Part shown: positions 6,243-8,269 of the stretch, in pieces
Numbering within the stretch: the stretch's first letter is position 1
Layout of the letters: each line of letters begins with the position of its first letter
Origin: Chloroflexota bacterium
GTDB taxonomy: Bacteria; Chloroflexota; UBA6077; JADZDV01
Length of the DNA stretch: 8,269 nt
Assembly: GCA_020850915.1 (NCBI GenBank)
Contig: JADZDV010000194.1
Location: forward strand, 1-8,269
Direction of reading: 5' to 3'
Notes under the pieces: generated by a model
Seen by the model: the letters and a program-made list of their open reading frames with translations, nothing else
Told to the model about the DNA's origin: nothing
The model's database searches: none
Position numbers and translations under genes: made by a program

Positions 6243-7853
6243 TCAGCGACCTTCGAAGAATGGCACCACGTGGCCGAGCAGGGCAGCCACGTCAATCAGG
6301 AACAGCGGCGCCACGAGGCCGAGCGAGACCGCTGGCCGACCCGCGTCGGCGAGCGCGGTAGGGCGGCCCCGCGCGGTCAGCCAGGCCACTGCCAGGCCGG
6401 CCGCGTGGGTCCCGAGCGGTGCAGGCTGTTGAGTGAGCGCCCAGGCGAGTCCTTCGAGCAGCGCGGCCAACGTCCACCAGCAGGCAAGCAGACGCGTCAC
6501 GAACCCCGCGGAGAGGGAGCGCCGACGCGCCTCGCCTGAGCTGAAGGCTCGCTCGTCCTCGACAGCCAGAACGGACCAGCCCAGCGCCACGAACACCGCG
6601 ATTGGCAGGATGGCTGGATAGAGGTAGCGACCTTGCGCCTGGACAAAGCTGAAGTTGTACAGCACGACCTGTCCAGCCACGATCACCAGGCTCGCCATCA
6701 ACAGCCGCAACCCCCACGCCGTCGGCCCGAGTGGCTGGAGGTGCAGGCCGCGAAGACAGCGCGAGAGCCCGAGGACCGCGAGGGCCAGCAGCAACAGCGC
6801 TAGCACGTACAGCCGTGGGTCAACGACGACCGCCATCCAGCCGAACTGTGCCCAGAAACTACGAGACGTCGAGTACAGGAAGAACGCCACCGCCTCGATG
6901 CCTGGTACGGGTCGTGGCTGGCCGACGACAACCTGGTCGTGTCGAACCAATCCCAGCGGATCGGTCGGTCCGTAGACCAGTACGCCGCGCACGAACCACC
7001 AGCCTGAGAGGAGCGTCGCAATGGCGATCACAACGCCCGCTGACCTCAGACCCGCGCGACTCAGCCGAGGACCACGCGTCTGCCAGCCGGGCGCCGACGT
7101 CACAGCGACAACCGCGACTGCCAGCACGACGAATACGTACGTCGTGACCTTCGTGAGCAGCAGCAGACCGGCCAGCGCTCCCAGCGACAACAGTAGCTTG
7201 CGCCGGAAACCGTCGCGGACGCCCAGCAACAGGACGAAGAGCGTGGCCGAGGCCAGCAGCTCGCTCAGCGGGTCGTTGTTGATCGTCGCCGACATCGCGG
7301 TGTGCATCGGGATGAAGGCCGCCACGCCCGCCGCGGAGACCGCCAGCCAGGGTCGTCGGGGCAGCAGCACGCGCGTCGCCGCGAAGGTGACAACCAGGGT
7401 GGCCACGGCGAACGCGACGTTGACCCAGCGCAGCGACACGACTCGCGCGTTCGTGCCGAGCCGCTCCGCGGCACGATAGAACGGCACCATCAGGAGGTAG
7501 TAGAGGGGCGGCTGGTGGCCCTCGTAGCGGAGCCGCTCCACCCCCTCGTCCGGCTGAAAGCGCCGCGTCATCAGCCCCCCGAGCAGCGCCTGGTCCCAAT
7601 CGCCCGGCTGGAGCACCGGGATGCCGCCGCCTGTTGCAAGCTGGCGAAGATAGTTGTAGTGAGCCGGCTCGTCGGGATTGTCCCAACGCGGCGTGCCGAG
7701 CACGTAGCCGGACGCCAGCCCCACGAAGAGCACCAAGATGACAGCCAGCGCCAGGCGAGCCGGGGTCAGGAGGCGGCTGGCGTCTCCAGTTTCGCGAACA
7801 GCGGGGACGGCCTGGGCAAAGACTGCCCCGCCGGAACCGGCTCGATGTTCCAC
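6243..7853 (-). CDS. GT-C-type membrane glycosyltransferase (GT39/ArnT-like, DUF2142-like), 536 aa
   Basis: This is a polytopic membrane protein of the kind that transfers a sugar from a polyprenyl-phosphate donor on the outer face of the membrane. After about 30 residues and a first TM helix (LALAVILVLFVGLASGYVL) comes DNPDEPAHYNYLRQL, with the acidic pair in the first extracytoplasmic loop expected of GT-C enzymes. Then come YEGHQPPLYYLLMVPFYR, SATINNDPLSELLAS, and TM helices such as LLLLTKVTTYVFVVLAVAV. Near residue 406 is QAQGRYLYPAILPIAVF, typical of DUF2142/GT39 proteins. The start is GTG at 7853, with GGAGG (7865-7861) 7 bases upstream. It overlaps the end of metG by 88 bases, so translational coupling is likely. 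A later start near the metG stop would need CTG. The gene ends 78 bases before the pepA start. The acceptor and sugar are unknown. A role with the YfhO-flippase gene two genes downstream is inferred from context. Confidence 0.85.
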   Translation of the reverse strand: MEHRAGSGGAVFAQAVPAVRETGDASRLLTPARLALAVILVLFVGLASGYVLGTPRWDNPDEPAHYNYLRQLATGGGIPVLQPGDWDQALLGGLMTRRFQPDEGVERLRYEGHQPPLYYLLMVPFYRAAERLGTNARVVSLRWVNVAFAVATLVVTFAATRVLLPRRPWLAVSAAGVAAFIPMHTAMSATINNDPLSELLASATLFVLLLGVRDGFRRKLLLSLGALAGLLLLTKVTTYVFVVLAVAVVAVTSAPGWQTRGPRLSRAGLRSAGVVIAIATLLSGWWFVRGVLVYGPTDPLGLVRHDQVVVGQPRPVPGIEAVAFFLYSTSRSFWAQFGWMAVVVDPRLYVLALLLLALAVLGLSRCLRGLHLQPLGPTAWGLRLLMASLVIVAGQVVLYNFSFVQAQGRYLYPAILPIAVFVALGWSVLAVEDERAFSSGEARRRSLSAGFVTRLLACWWTLAALLEGLAWALTQQPAPLGTHAAGLAVAWLTARGRPTALADAGRPAVSLGLVAPLFLIDVAALLGHVVPFFEGR

Positions 7854-8269
7854 CCGCGATCCTCCAGCCGATCGTCGAAGCCCAGCAGCTCATGCAGACA
7901 GGTCGAGGTGAACGGCAAGTACGGTGAGAGCAGCACCTTCAAGCTATTGATGACGTAGAGCAGGGTTCCCATCGTCTCGGCACAAGCGGCGCGGTCCTCT
8001 TTGATCTGTCGCCAGGGGGCGCGCTCATCGAAGAGCCGGTTGCCGGTCTGCGCCAGCGACATGATGTCCCGAAGAGTGTCTTTCAGCTTGACCGCCTCCA
8101 ACTGGCGGGAGACCTGCGCGAATACCGCCTCGACCCGCTCGACGACCACCGGGTCCAGCGCCTGATAATCTGGCACGCGTCCATCGAAGTAGCGCTGCAA
8201 GAATGTCAGCGTTCGGTGGACAAGGTTGCCCCAGGTTGCGACCAGCTCGTCATTGTTCCGCCTGATCAG
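7766..8269 (-). CDS. metG: Methionyl-tRNA synthetase, C-terminal (anticodon-binding) part, 5' end outside the window
   Basis: MetRS charges tRNA(Met) with methionine in the cytoplasm. The open frame enters from the right edge (LIRRNNDELVATWGNLVHRTLTF) and ends at TGA 7768-7766, giving 167 residues here. RxNxELxxxxGNLVHRTLTF-QRYFDG is the classical beginning of the MetRS anticodon-binding helical domain. Further on come LAQTGNRLFDERAPW and the late LLSPYLPFTSTCLHELLGF, then VPAGQSLPRPSPLFAKLE, the usual end of short MetRS forms. There is no C-terminal EMAP-II-like tRNA-binding domain. The HIGH and KMSKS motifs lie outside the window. A TTG at 8200 is internal. The last 88 bases overlap the glycosyltransferase start. 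Confidence 0.95.
   Translation of the reverse strand: MIRRNNDELVATWGNLVHRTLTFLQRYFDGRVPDYQALDPVVVERVEAVFAQVSRQLEAVKLKDTLRDIMSLAQTGNRLFDERAPWRQIKEDRAACAETMGTLLYVINSLKVLLSPYLPFTSTCLHELLGFDDRLEDRGWNIEPVPAGQSLPRPSPLFAKLETPAAS
7861..7865 (-). promoter_or_regulatory. Shine-Dalgarno GGAGG for the glycosyltransferase, inside metG
   Basis: GGAGG sits 7 bases before the GTG at 7853, inside the last 35 codons of metG. It is the main support for starting the glycosyltransferase within metG rather than after its stop. Confidence 0.6.

Noticed and set aside
5497..6539. Plus-strand open frames of 177 and 240 codons opposite pepA and the glycosyltransferase
   Set aside because: They are arginine- and serine-rich antisense frames with no recognisable motifs, no good ribosome sites and full overlap with well-supported genes.

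Overview
The window is GC-rich, densely packed bacterial DNA with GTG and TTG starts. All gene identities come from reading the translated sequence, without database searches. The style of the proteins (a DUF2142/GT39-like membrane glycosyltransferase, a YfhO protein and an RfbX-like flippase near metG, pepA and a mogA-type gene) suggests a Chloroflexota bacterium of the Thermomicrobia/Sphaerobacter kind. That assignment is an inference only.

Layout: four genes lie on the minus strand, read from the right end to the left. (1) The 3' part of metG (methionyl-tRNA synthetase anticodon-binding domain) runs off the right edge. (2) A 536-residue GT-C-type membrane glycosyltransferase has its GTG start and Shine-Dalgarno inside the end of metG. 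(3) An M17 leucyl aminopeptidase has an apparent extended -10 promoter and a TTG start, and carries a single-base frameshift near 5763. (4) A 1396-residue membrane protein joins a complete YfhO-type domain to a complete Wzx/RfbX-type flippase in one reading frame. On the plus strand, at the left edge, the 3' part of a MogA/MoaB-type molybdenum cofactor gene converges on the end of gene 4, with 10 bases between the two stop codons.

How they fit together: the glycosyltransferase and the YfhO-flippase fusion are plausible parts of a lipid-linked surface glycan pathway. One would add sugars at the membrane, and the other would couple sugar transfer to flipping of the lipid-linked product. metG and pepA are housekeeping genes between or beside them, so co-function is not implied for those. 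The most interesting points are the YfhO-flippase fusion and two extra hydrophilic segments inside its YfhO half. One segment contains a perfect 9-bp inverted repeat and the other an imperfect direct repeat with small hairpins. Both look like repeat elements tolerated in frame inside a gene.

No tRNA, rRNA, CRISPR array, insertion sequence or transposase was seen. There is no gene-free stretch longer than about 80 bases.
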